This document shows positions 35,778 to 48,200 of a DNA stretch of 64,000 nucleotides, piece after piece (positions within the stretch are counted from its first letter, which is position 1; each line of letters opens with the position of its first letter). The stretch is from Epiperipatus broadwayi (taxonomy: Eukaryota > Onychophora > Udeonychophora > Euonychophora > Peripatidae). The notes under the pieces are model-generated. The model was not told where the DNA came from. It searched no databases and was given only the letters and a program-made list of their open reading frames with translations. The position numbers and the translations under genes were made by a program. The stretch lies in assembly GCA_028023455.1 (NCBI GenBank), contig JAQFVV010000056.1:3720001-3784000 (forward strand). The letters are read 5' to 3'.

Positions 35778-38386
35778 TTATTCCAGTATCGTGTTATGCC
35801 CTGAAATTATTTTCATAATACAAATATACTGTTAAATATATTTATATAATCTTTTATAATACTTTAAGTGATTTGTTTGTTCAACAAACTCAGAATTCAT
35901 TTTGCCTCTTATTTTAAAGATTTTCTTTTAGGAGTGCATTCCTTTTTCTCTCTGCATTTATTCATTTCTGAATATTTCATTCATATTTCTAATGAGTAAA
36001 GTGAATTATCATCATATTTTGAACAAATTATTTCTTGGTTGACTTTCATTTAATAATTTTATTAGTATCAATATGCTAAATTTTCAAAATGGAATGTGCA
36101 TACTTTCAGAATTAGCTCTCATAAAACTTTTCTGAGCTCCTCAATATCTATTTCTTTTATCTAATATTTTTGCCTACAAATATATATATATATTTTATGC
36201 ATTTTATATTATAATGCAACATTGGGGTTTTTTTTTAAATTTATTTTTTCTTGCCAATATTTCTTTTGATTTTTAACTTATTATTTTCTATTACTTTCCA
36301 TATGCTTAATATATCATTATCATCTTCAGATATATAAAGCCATAATAACTCGTATTGTATGTAAGGATGCATAAAGTTTTCATACTTTTTATATGAAAAT
36401 ATCATTATTTATAGTTTTTAAGTCATGCAGTATATGTGTGCTCCACATTTGGTGCTAAATGTAATAGAATAAAATGAAAAGAGAATAGAAATATAAATTC
36501 TCTTTTGGTGAAGTTGATCACTGGATGATTACCCACACAATAGGCAGTCCTATGTATCTGAATAAAAAATAAGAAAAGCTAGGTACTAAAGCATCCATTA
36601 ATGATGATGAAATGATGATGAATAGGCATAATAACTTATAACCACAACTTGGGCACTATTTATATGTATCTCAGTATATGTGTTGATAAGGGAATAATAT
36701 AAATATAATGGTATTTAATTGTGGTAGCACCAATGATAAAGATGATGAGTATCAAAAGTACAAATATCAGAAGTATAAACTACAACAATAATTCTAAATG
36801 ACTAGAATGAAGAAAATGAGAAGGATCCATTATCTCTCTAACTTGATTATTACAATTTAATTACAAAATTTATATTTATTGATATCTGCTTGTATTGTAA
36901 GATTATATATATATAGCATTTTTAGTCATATAATATTATACAAATGCGAATTATAAATTGGCAATCTAAAATATCTACTGATTCTTGGTCAAGCTAATAA
37001 AAGTATCAACACAGTTTATCCATTTTAATATAATTTATTCCCTTTCATTTCTTCATGTAAACTTTTATGTCTTTGTAAGAAGAAAAACAATGATTTATTT
37101 ACATTAATATCTTTTTACACTATTAAATGTGAAACATTCTAAATTTAAATTTATTTTTTCAGATTCCATATTGCATCCAATTGACTTTCTGTTCATCACT
37201 AAACTCATGATGTTAATTACCCATTTTTTTTTAATTTTCTGTCTTTTTTTTTTTTTTTACAAATTAACCTGACATTCTTGGAGTTAAAACCATGACACTT
37301 TTATGCTTCAAAATCATGGTCAAACATTGCAGATGGGTGCTCTGCACCAATCAATGCATTGGATGATGATTATTATTGGAATGAAGCATTTTTATTAATG
37401 TAAGAATTTATTACAGATTAACTACAGTTTAATTGCTATTACATAATTAATATATTATTTATTTACTAGTGATCATCACATGCTTTATGTATAATCACTG
37501 TTTCTTTTCATATTGTTTAGTGCATGTCTGCTTAGCAAATCGATCATTTCTTTACCCATTTCTTTTAATCATTTTCCAATTTAAGCAATCTTCTTCCACC
37601 TGAAAATGATCTACAATTATGTGTCCAAATAAAAAGTCATCATTGAATGGAAGTCTAGTTTATAACATGTGATCTTATCACTCTTTGCTTTCAATAAAGA
37701 ACTCTATTTAAATTAACAATTTTATAGGTTCAGAAAAATAAAGGCTTTACTCACAAACATGTATTGAAATTAAATATATAACTTTGTTAATGAAATAAGT
37801 ATATTTAATTAAAAAATTGATTAGTTACAATGTAGTAAAATTTATGTTTTTCAAACTTAATAAAAAAGTATATCTATTGTGGTTATTATATATGTTGTTA
37901 TCTTTAATACAGAATTATCCCAAAAGTTTATAAAAATAATAAGATCTGGGTGATTTGTCACACACTCTAGACTGTTTTTATTATTTATGAAGATCAGTGA
38001 TTCTGCAGATTTTAGCATATGTCTTCTTCAGTGATTTCTTCTCTCTCTTGAATAGATGTTTCATATTTCTAAACATCATTTTGAAGGAAGTCATTTTTAC
38101 CAAGATATATGCAAAAGTTAATTGTCTCTAAGATCATAATCATTGATATACTAACTTTTTCATTATTACTAATTATTGACTTTTAAAGAAACAAGTTCTT
38201 ATAAGTTTTTAAAAAAAACATTTCCCCCTAATTATCAGTTATATAGGATCACATAAGTATGTTAATTTTACTGTCATCATAAAATGTAAATAGAAATATA
38301 TTTTATGTACATTATGCTTATTTTTTTATTATATTTAATTAATACAAATCTGTACTTATGCAGTGACTAATTATATATATATATAT
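35778..38386. other. AT-rich non-coding stretch
   Basis: No gene seen. Ends in an (AT)n tract (38371-38386) that is the insertion site of the LTR element. Confidence 0.5.
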
Positions 38387-39752
38387 TATAACGATTTCCG
38401 TTTTGCTAGGCCTCTACACGCTAGTATAAACTGCGTGTGAGTTGATCAAGCTATGTCAAAAAAGAAGAAAGTTATATTTCTATTCTAAAAACATAGCTAT
38501 ATTTCCTGATCAACTCGGCCTATTAATTGTTGAGAATTGTGCTATTGATGAAATCAGCTTTTAATTTATTTAGTCTGGGTGCCAGAATTCCTAAGAATTC
38601 GCTGAAATTGTCATATAACATCTCGCAAAAAAAAAAAAAAAATACTTTTAAACTAATCAGTATTACATCATCATAACAAGAATTATTTTTTTAAGATTAT
38701 TATTCCTGGGCTTATTCAAACATATTGGCAAAGGTAAATTACATTTTTAAATCTTATTAAACTACTAATAGATTTAATAATAAAAAATAATAACTATTAT
38801 TAATAACGCACAAATGAAAATTGGTATTAGAAATATTTTTATTCTAATAGATAAAAAATGTTTGAAATAAATTATTTATCAAATAAATTGGAGAGAACAC
38901 AATTCAGACATGAATCAATTAATAAAAAACAATTTTACAATTACAGCTCACTTCCAAATTTCTTCTAGAAAGTTACTAAATAATGAATGTCTCTTGCACA
39001 AGAAATTTAATGTCTCTATCGGGATTGTTTAAACATACTTTTAGAAATTGTTTGAAAACGTTTAATTTGGTCACAATCAGGAGTAATGAAGCATTACTTA
39101 CCGGTAAGTTTTGTGAATTCAGTAGTAGATAACTATGCATAGTTTTTCGGGGTTGAATTCAGGCCTTTGATTATTAGTTGATTTTGGTGCTGGTTCCATA
39201 GGCTAGTCACGTAAGCTTCTCTGGTGTCCATCGGTAATGGTATCAGCTAAAGCTCCGGTCTACTCTTGTATGAATAACTTTTTCATCATAGAGTGGTCTG
39301 GATTCTCTAATCCAAAACCAACCAAAAGAATATCAGCTAAACCAAGACATTCTTCAAACTGATCTCTGCCTTTTATACTCTCTAGAGGCCCAGTTTTCCG
39401 ACTTCTGTGCATATCTTTTGTTTGTCAAGATATCCGTTGATAATCTTATATATTCTTTATAAAATTTATGTTACAAAGTCTCTATTTTTTTTCAGCATAC
39501 TTCTGCCATCTTTAATTAGTTGAAATATTTTTACTTTCTCTTATCTAGATTGGTAATTTGTGTCTTTTGTTCTCTCCAATTCTAACTTTTATTTCTAATT
39601 ACATAAAAAAAAATGAAAGAATAGTTTAACTTTCATTGTACATTATTTTTTTTAAAAAAAAAATTAGTCAAAAAAAAAATCTAAATTTACTTTAATTTTT
39701 TAGCTTTTACCAAATGCCAATATATTTGCAACGTATATAAATAAACGTTACA
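38387..39752 (-). repeat. LTR, downstream (3') copy
   Basis: 1366 bp, nearly identical to 40498-41869. It contains an imperfect inverted repeat gttgatca-agctatgt / acatagct...tgatcaac near 38434-38513 that could fold in RNA, an A15 run near 38625, and the termini described for the element. Confidence 0.88.
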
Positions 39753-40497
39753 ATACCACCAGTGCCAGGAGATGAGAATAAAATAGGGGTTTACACTAAT
39801 TTTATTCTTAAGTTTTTTAAATTCATATTCGTGTTGTTGTTGTTGTTTTTTTTTTTGTAGAAGTAGCGTGCTGATATGTCATGTAGACTCATTCAACAAG
39901 CGACATTCGGCTTTAACGCCCACTTTTAGGTCTAACACAGCGGGAATGGAAAATATTTCACATTCATCTGTGTCCTTTCCGCTTTAATGTAATATTAAAG
40001 ATAAGAAGCCCAAGTTATAAGCACTAACAAGCTTTGCTCATCATTTTGAGTCTTACAGGCTCGTGGCAACTTGGTCCGCCTTCCCCTTTATTGGGATCCC
40101 TGCTTGAAATAGTCTGATGGGCATATAAAGGTGGTCTTATGTTAATATACTGCGTACTAGGACTCGGGGCTATGTTTTTCCACTCTTCAGTAACCGCCTA
40201 TCCGGTCAAATACTTGTGACTTATGTCTACATCAGCCACGATCGTGTTTTATTTTAGACATATCAAAAAATATATACATACATTTTTTTCTTTCTGGAAG
40301 TCATATTAAAAAAATATTTTTTTTATATTTTAATAATCAGGGTTTAATAGTTCATTATTTTATATAATTTTTTTTTTTTTAAATTACTATTTATTTTCCG
40401 GCTGTAAGTTTCTTTGGGTCATCGTTGTAACGTTCTTTATCATTACAACTTATCTCAGGTTGTAGTTGTTAAATCGAAGCCCGAGTTGGGTCGCCAT
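39753..40497 (-). other. Internal region of the LTR element
   Basis: 745 bp with higher GC than the flanks and no frame over about 80 codons. On the minus strand it starts at the primer-binding site. Immediately before the downstream LTR (minus ctggtggtat) the polypurine tract expected there is weak. The block at 39880-40250 is compact and GC-richer and could hold a packaging signal or eroded gag. Confidence 0.6.
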
Positions 40498-41869
40498 TAT
40501 AACGTTTTCTGTTTTGCTAGGCCTCTACACGCTAGTATAAACTGTGCGTGAGTTGATCAAGCTATGTCAAAAAAGAAGAAAGTTATATTTCTATTCTAAA
40601 AACATAGCTATATTTCCTGATCAACTCGGCCTATTAATTGTTGAGAATTGTGCTATTGACGAAATCAGCTTTTAATTTATTTAGTCTGGGTGCCAGAATT
40701 CCTAAGAATTTGCTGAAATCGTCATATAACATCTCGCAAAAAAAAAAAAAAAACTTTTAAACTAATCGGTATTACATCATACCGTAACGAGAATTATTTT
40801 TTTAAGATTATTATTCCTGGGCTTATTCAAACATATTGGCAAAGGTAAATTACATTTTTAAATCTTATTAAACTACTAATAGATTTAATAATAAAAAATA
40901 ATAACTATTATTAATAACGCACAAATGAAAATTGATATTAGAAATATTTTTATTCTAATAGATAAAAAATGTTTGAAATAAATTATTTATCAAATAAATT
41001 GGAGAGAACACAATTCAGACGTGAATCAATTAATAAAAAACAATTTTACAATTACAGCTCACTTCCAAATTTCTTCTAGAAAGTTACTAAATAATGAATG
41101 TCTCTTGCACAAGAAATTTAATGTCTCTATCGGGATTGTTTAAACATACTTTTAGAAATTGTTTGAAAACGTTTAATTTGGTCACAATCAGGAGTAATGA
41201 AGCATTACTTACCGGTAAGTTTTGTGAATTCAGTAGTAGATAACTATGCATAGTTTTTCGGGGTTGAATTGAGCTCATGGCCTTTGATTATTAGTTGATT
41301 TTGGTGCTGGTTCCATAGGCTAGTCACGTAAGCTTCTCTGGTGTCCATCGGTAATGGTATCAGCTAAAGCTCCGGTCTACTCTCATATGAATAACTTTTT
41401 CATCGTAGAGTGGTCTGGATTCTCTAATCCAAAACCAACCAAAAGAATATCAGCTAAACCAAGATGTTCTTCAAACTGATCTCTGCCTTTTATACTCTCT
41501 AGAGGCCCAGTTTTCCGACTTCTGCGCATATCTTTTGTTTGTCAAGATATCCGTTGATAATCTTATATATTCTTTATAAAATTTATGTTACAAAGTCTCT
41601 ATTTTTTTTCAGCATACTTCTGCCATCTTTAATTAGTTGAAATATTTTTACTTTCTCTTATCTAGATTGGTAATTTGTGTCTTTTGTTCTCTCCAATTCT
41701 AACTTTTATTTCTAATTACATAAAAAAAAACGAAAGAATAGTTTAACTTTCATTGTACGTTATTTTTTTAAAAAAAAAAATTAGTCAAAAAAAAAATCTA
41801 AATTTACTTTAATTTTTTAGCTTTTACCAAATGCCAATATATTTGCAACGTATATAAATAAACGTTACA
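40498..41869 (-). repeat. LTR, upstream (5') copy
   Basis: 1372 bp. Matches 38387-39752 apart from scattered transitions and a few small indels (for example an extra gctcat near 41273). A 63-codon ORF inside it (41087-41278, minus) is in both copies' background and is not considered a gene. Confidence 0.88.
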
Positions 41870-44301
41870 ATATATATATATGTTTGTGTGTGAAAGACAA
41901 ATCTTTTGTGTCTAAATAATCACAATAGAAAAAAGCCATTGTGCAATATTAGAGCAAATAAACTTAGTTTAAAGCTATCAATTGTAATTGATAGTTACCT
42001 GACAACTCCACTATTTAAATATTTTTCTAGTTATGACATGCAAATATTCCCATTACTCCTTTGTTTACATCATAATTAATCCATTAAAATATATATATAT
42101 ATATAAATAAAGGTACATAAAAATAGAGTTAAAAATAAATATCTCAGTTCTGCTTTATATATCCATGAAAATGATACAGGTCATACTATTAATTTTGATG
42201 GAGTTAAGGTAGTATTCTTTGAGAGAAATGAAAAATAAAAAGAAGAATTTAAGAATTTTTATTATTAAAAATTTATGATTCTGAAGCAATTAACTTATTT
42301 AAAAGTTCTTTTAATGTTAAGAGTGTATGGGAGGTAAGTGGAATTGTGGGTAGTGTTTAGTTTATATATGCTGTTATTTTGTACTTTATACTTGAGAAGT
42401 CTGATTGTAGCAGTAAAACCATTGGTTGTGTTTTAGAGTTTATTTTTTTGGCTAGTCTGGTTGAGTTATGAATTTGGGGTAATTTTAATTATATATGTAT
42501 AAGCAGATAGACATAGTATAAGTATGCATATTATTCTCATAAAACCACAACTGATGTCTCGGTTAAACATCACAATACTTTCTTAATTTAAAATGCATAG
42601 ATAGAAGGCAGTAAACTCAGTATACTGATTAATGCACATGGCTGGTATTTTATGCATTTTCATTTATCATGTAAACCAAGGATGGGCAAGATGTTCGAAT
42701 GATTGTCTGAATAAAAAAAAGTAACAGTAATTGACAATACTGCATTATGCTAGATTAGATAGCATTACATAAAATAAATACATTTTTTATACGTGTACAA
42801 CTCTAAAAATCAGTTCTTCATAATGGAAATGGCATTTGATGATAAATGAGAAAGCTGAATATATGCATATTAATTTGAAACACATGATGATGTGTACCTC
42901 AATTACAAATTTATTGACTCTAATACATTTGGTGCACAATGCAAAGATGTGACCAGAAAGATGAAATATGCTAAGCCATTTACAGAGTGCAGACCTAATT
43001 AATTTATAATATAAAATTAGTATTTTAAATACTATTTTAAAAGAAGGATGTAACATCTGAAACAATTGCAAAGAAAAGAAAGACAAAATTTTGATACAGA
43101 ATGGGAAGAGCAGTTTTTTTTTTACAATGATGTATGCAAAGTCTATGTGTGATATATATCTCATGTAAGTTTGTCACTTCCAAAAAAAGAAAACATTGAA
43201 AATTTTTTTAAAATCATACATGTAGTGTATAAATGGTGGGCTGTAACATTTGAAGAAAATTCCAAGTACTTCTTGCCCTGAAAAAGTGTGCCCATCGCGG
43301 ATATAAACAAGCAAATGAAAAAAAAAATGAAGTGGATATTAACAATGTAACCCTATTCACTTCCTTTTAAGACTCAGAGAGGAGTTAAAGGATCTACTTT
43401 CAGTTATAGAAAATCTTTTTGCTGTCTTTATATTTTTTTGGTGTTAATAACAACTGTAAACAAAGTAACATTTTGTGATGTCATATTATAAATATATAAA
43501 TTAAATACATAAAGCTGAGCTAAAGATTTTATTAAATTAAATAACATCTGTAATGCATTAATATAGTAATTATATTATATTTTGGCTTTATTAGTCAACA
43601 ATTCAGCAAAAGTTTTAAAGAGTATTGGGATATTCTTTAATTAATATATATATATCAAAGTGATTATTAAAAATTTAATAGCATAAAATTGTAATATAAA
43701 CCAAATAAAATGTATTTTTGTTGCATTTAAATGGTAGAAAGTTAAACAAGGATAAATATATTTTAATTAAACTGTTTTTTGTTTTTTTTAATAGTTTGAT
43801 TTGAATTGTTTACTTTTATTTATGCCTTTGTATTTCTGGGGAAAGTTATAGACAATAACTAATTTAAATTGTTTGCTAATAATCATCAAATTGGCTTAAT
43901 TTAAACAATTTATTGTTTGGTAAATGTACATATTCTTATAATTAAATTTCCAAGTGCATATTGCAAAAATTTAAATACAAAATGTTCAAACCACTCTGCC
44001 AAACATTGTTTTTTTCTAGAGGGCGTTTCTGAAAAAAACAATGTTTGAGACAGTCATTTGAACATCTTGGATTTACAGTTATATAAAATATCAAATGCCC
44101 AAAGTTAAATTAGTAATATATAATTAAAGCAAATACATGAATTGAAAATTAAAATATTACCCAACATCAAATTAAAAGTTCTCTATTAATAGTTTCCTTA
44201 CCAAATAGGTTTCTTAATGTTAACGTTACAAAATAACATACATTTAACATATATATGATATTGAAATATAAGTATAATATATATACTGAACTTTACATTT
44301 A
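41870..44301. other. AT-rich non-coding stretch
   Basis: A fragment resembling the SINE 5' part (ctgatgtctcggttaa, 42551-42566) is the only named item. Short coding-like snippets at 42879-43001 (plus) and 43276-43370 (plus) have no recognisable domain. Confidence 0.4.
42550..42572 (-). repeat. SINE fragment
   Basis: actgatgtctcggttaaaca matches gctgatgtctcggttaacaa in SINE copy 2 (around 35202-35220). Only the A-box part remains. Confidence 0.4.
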
Positions 44302-44563
44302 ATTAGAGGGGATTTGAACTCAGACTTTTATGCTCCTTACAACTATCCATTCCATCTTACACGACCACATATATGTGAAAAGGATAAACGATTTCCAATA
44401 TACATAAAACTTCGTGCTGGATCAACTGATGAGTGCTGATTCAGCATGAAATACGGTTATTGTAGATCATTTATCTTTTCCATATGTATGTGGTCACGTG
44501 TATCAGTTATATAGGTTGAAGTGGATGGATCATGAAAGTCTGAGTTCAAATCCCTTCTAATAA
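44302..44563. repeat. Head-to-head pair of hammerhead-family units (foldback)
   Basis: The outer ends are inverted copies: attagaggggatttgaac at 44302 and its counterpart ending ttcaaatcccttctaat near 44563. Inner boxes (ccacatatatgtgaaaaggat and atcttttccatatgtatgtgg) also pair. The left half is a minus-strand unit that stops at the stem II remnant AGCACGAA. The right half is a plus-strand unit with a full ribozyme core. The units meet at ggatc, inside the ribozyme region. The element would fold as one long hairpin. Confidence 0.75.
44420..44468 (+). ncRNA. Hammerhead ribozyme core with perfect stem II
   Basis: gatcaa (44420-44425), CTGATGA (44426-44432), stem II GTGCTG-AT-T-CAGCAT (44433-44447; five Watson-Crick pairs and one G-U), GAAA (44448-44451), short stem III region TACGGTT, NUH triplet ending at 44459, then tt..gatc (44460-44468) as the stem I 3' strand. 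Stem I keeps GATC/GATC and AA/TT but has lost the GCC found at 12033-12035. Stem III has a U-U mismatch. The core is intact and cleavage is plausible but untested. Confidence 0.65.
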
Positions 44564-44573
44564 ATATGTTATA

Positions 44574-45265
44574 GTTTAAAAATTCACTGCCAATAGTTTC
44601 CCTTTGGTAGAATGTCAAGTGTAAACAATAATATAAAACAACACATAGACGTGCTATATAAATATTGAAAAATCCTTCTAATATATATATGCGTGTTGTA
44701 GTTTAAAAATTTACTACCGATAGTTTCTCTTTCTTGGTAAAATCTCAAGTGCAAACAATAATACAAAACAACACACACGCGTGTTATATAAATATTGAAA
44801 TATAATGGAATTTTTCCTATATAGATAAAATTTCAGCTACAACGAAACCATGCAATAATCAATTAAAATTGATAATGCCAGCTAGAACTATATAATTCAA
44901 TAAAAACAATAGTACTTGTCTGACTAGACTTAAGCCAAAAGTGGATTGCTTTTAGCTTAATACTTTATTTTGATATATGAATAGTAAATCATAGATAGTT
45001 TATATTTTTGACTTAACATAGATCAAACAAATACTGTTGCGATTACTATGCTTTTTAATTTGTTACTGTCTGGTTTTATCGGAGCTAAAATTTTGTCTAG
45101 ATTATTACATGGGAAATTATTATTGTATTGGAATGTTTGAAAAAAATGTAATTTAATATATATATATATGCGTGTTGTTCTGTAATATTGTTTAAAATTT
45201 ATTCCCAGTGGTTTTCCTGCCCAATTCAGACTTCTGAAGTGTAAACAATAACTGAAAACAGTGCA
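44574..45265 (-). repeat. Three-copy repeat (two in tandem, one 480 bp away)
   Basis: Units near 44574-44660 and 44697-44785 are about 80% alike: gtttaaaaatt-actgcc, atagttt, aa-t-tcaagtg, aaacaataat, acaacac. A third, more diverged unit lies at about 45170-45265. All three follow an (AT)n-gcgtgttgt-like lead. A 64-codon minus ORF across the first two encodes the same peptide twice (CFILLFTLD / CVVLYYCLHL), an artefact of the repeat. Confidence 0.6.
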
Positions 45266-48200
45266 GGTTTAATATATATAATTTTGATTTCTTAGCAAGA
45301 ACTTTAATTTTAATTTGGTGTATTTGGTTTATTAATTTTGAATTAGCGCATTTGGTTCATTATAAATATGTGTATATCTATATTTAGGAGAATAAAAATA
45401 CTGCATATGATTTAGTATTATTTTTTAATATTGTATTTTTTATTATTAAAAAATTGTGTAGTTTTAAATTATATTTTAGAATTATATTTTGTTTTGTTTT
45501 ACGGCTTATTGATAAAAGTATGTATTTTCATTTTATTATGTTTTTTTTTCTTTTACCTATTATTTGTAATCTCATAAATTCTTTTTTTGCGTTTGTTTTG
45601 AAGAAATTTCCCAATCTATAATTCAAGACTATATCTTTTCTTTTCTAAATAGGTGTAATTTTATGGCTTTAAATTACCCCCATTGTTCACTAATTCAAAT
45701 TTCTGCTGACTTCTTTATTTTAATGTGGTGATATAAAACGTTATGTTTACTTTTTTCTTTAATCTATTTAAGATTTAAAGAAAGTAATGATAAAATAATA
45801 TATATATTTGTCATATTCAAATTTTTAAGAAACTGTAGGACAGTTGATAAGAGAGAATCAGCTAGCGATATAAAATGATAATTGAATTACTTCTCCACCA
45901 TGATGATTATTTTTTTTCTTTTTTACTCTGGAAATAAAACTGTTTGCCTGCTAAAGTATAAAAGAGAATATTTTCAATTATTATTACTATCCTCCTCTAA
46001 GAAACTTGCTCTTTAAAATTTACGCTTTGCTGAGAATTTATGACCCAGATGTAAACGGAGAGGAGGTATCCAACATTTAATGTTCTTTTTATCCTTTATC
46101 CAAATTGAACAAAACTGATTGCTAAATTTAATTATCCCATAATGGATAACATTTTTGTTTTTTCTTATCTGGACAGCACTTGACCTATTTGAAGTTAAAT
46201 ATGTTTTCTCTCATTAAATTAAATATCTGTTTTCTTAAAAAAAAAGAATCTTTATTAAACATACGATTCTTATATTACTTATTGCTTTAATATTTGAGTA
46301 TTTAAATTATGTAGAATGTATATTAATTTCTTTGCCGAAGGCAATTTCTGCAATCGAAGTCTATTTATTATAACTTTTATTATTGTGTGTACATATTTAT
46401 AAATCTTAACCTATGTATGCTAATTTGCCAAAACCACCTCCAGCAAATGAGTGTATAGAATGCCTCACTCAAAAATTAATTCTTGATTATTTAGCTATAT
46501 ATATATATAAATTGTTGCTTAGGAAATCATGTGACATTGGTGCTTCAATTCAGAAATCGTTAGTCCTCGAGTATATTGTTTTATTATTGCATTAAGCATA
46601 CTGAGGATGAAATAAAGGCTATTTGAGTTTAATCCCGTTTCTCAGATTCGTAGGTTTTTTTCTACCACTCTAGAAAAACGTTTTTTACTTCATCCATACA
46701 TTTCACATGTGTTTTTTCCCTAGTCTATTATATCCTCTTGGGATCTAGTTTAAAACTTCAATTGTTAATATTTTCTAATGCTATATCCAATCCGGTGTTA
46801 TATAATTATATTATAAATTTTAACCATGAGTTTTAATATGAAGGGAAAATAGATTTATGACATAACAATATTAAATGTATTAAATAAATATTTTCATCAT
46901 CATTCTTTGATCTTCAGTTTACATCACATCTCCTTTCTTTAATGATCACTATACTAAACATTCATCTGAATGACAGTAACTGAAACCCCAATTTCTGAAC
47001 ATTATTAGTTAATTAATAATTAAATTATTTGGTTTTTATCTTAAAAATTTCAGCTTTACTTTAAAATTGAATCTTAGGTTATGGATATAGGAGGCTAATA
47101 TTCTATAACCATCAACCCCGTATGTTTTTAGGCAGTTATTGAATTATTTATTCTATTAAGATGCTTTGAGAATGTGAATAATTGAATAATTTAGATGGAT
47201 TTAGTAATTTATATCTATTAATAAAATAAATTGTTTTTTTCTTTAATGTAAGTGAATTAAACTCGATAATCAGGAATTAGTGATTAAAACGCAATTGCTA
47301 AAAACACAAAAAAATAATTTGTGAAAAACTTTATTTCTATATTTAGAATTTAGTAACCTTCAATTAAAAAAAAACAGAATGTAAAAATTACTTATTCTAA
47401 AACTAAATGTTCTGGATGAAAATTCAACCTGTGATTTCTTTTACTGAAATGTCATCTCTTCCAAATAATTTGTCAAACAACTATTTGGACTGTGGGTATT
47501 AGCAGAATAGTGGATTAACAAGTTTGAAAACTGCAGGTATGTTCTTCTTTTTGGAAAGTTCCCATTGTACAGTCACATATAATGAATGAAAGATCATAGA
47601 AAAGTAAAAATTTTAATATTTGATATTAATAAAAGCACAAACAATTGAATCACTTTAAAAAAATAGTGTATCACAAACTTGCATGGTTCAGTTCTTTTTT
47701 CACAGATATAGAGCTTAGTTTTATGCTGATTATTATCTAATATATAGTCATGCCGTTAAGACCCATATTTGACATATATAGACTTTTTGTTTTCAAAAAT
47801 AGATATGAAGTTTGAGTGAGAGTTGAGTTTAAATATGAGATAATTCTGAGGAGTTATCAATTGGAAATTAACAAAATTTTTAGAATTATGCTTGCAAATC
47901 AGAAAATAGAAAAATATTATGTGTTTAAAATTGTCACCAATATTACAAGAAGTATCTCATAGAAATTATACAAATAATGACAAAATATGTTGGTGGTGTA
48001 TATATAACCAATAATCAATTCAAAATTAAAATGATGATTATTTTCTTAATTATAGCTCCAAATAAAATTAATAGTAGAAATAAAAAATGGAAAGTAAATG
48101 TAAGACACAGAAAAGCAACACAAGAGGGTTTAAGAAAGAACTGATAAAAATAATTAACATATAACTAAATAATGCAATTAGTAAAGAAAGTATCTAAATC

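Larger units (their letters stand above)
38387..41869 (-). mobile_element. Non-autonomous LTR retrotransposon (ORF-less)
   Basis: Two long direct repeats (38387-39752 and 40498-41869) flank 745 bp. On the minus strand each repeat begins TGTAACG and ends CGTTATA (ancestrally CGTTACA), giving 7-bp inverted termini. One base after the upstream LTR the minus strand reads TGGCGACCCAACTCGGG (40480-40496 region), a typical primer-binding-site form, which sets the orientation. No gag, protease, RT or integrase frame is present, so it depends on proteins in trans. The LTRs differ at roughly 1-2% of positions by eye, mostly C/T and G/A, implying a young insertion. It lies in an (AT)n tract, so the target duplication cannot be read. 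Confidence 0.85.

Noticed and set aside
41087-41278. 63-codon ORF inside an LTR
   Set aside because: Lies wholly in the repeated LTR and is not conserved as a frame between the two copies.
38387-41869. Simple segmental tandem duplication
   Set aside because: Inverted TGTAACG/CGTTAYA ends and a primer-binding site directly inside one repeat fit an LTR element better.
42787-43164. 125-codon minus-strand ORF
   Set aside because: Phe/Ile/Leu/Lys-rich as expected of AT-rich DNA. A competing plus-strand frame is equally plausible and no family is recognised.
43276-43370. Plus-strand frame with CAHRGYKQANEKK
   Set aside because: Too short, no splice signals I trust, no family.
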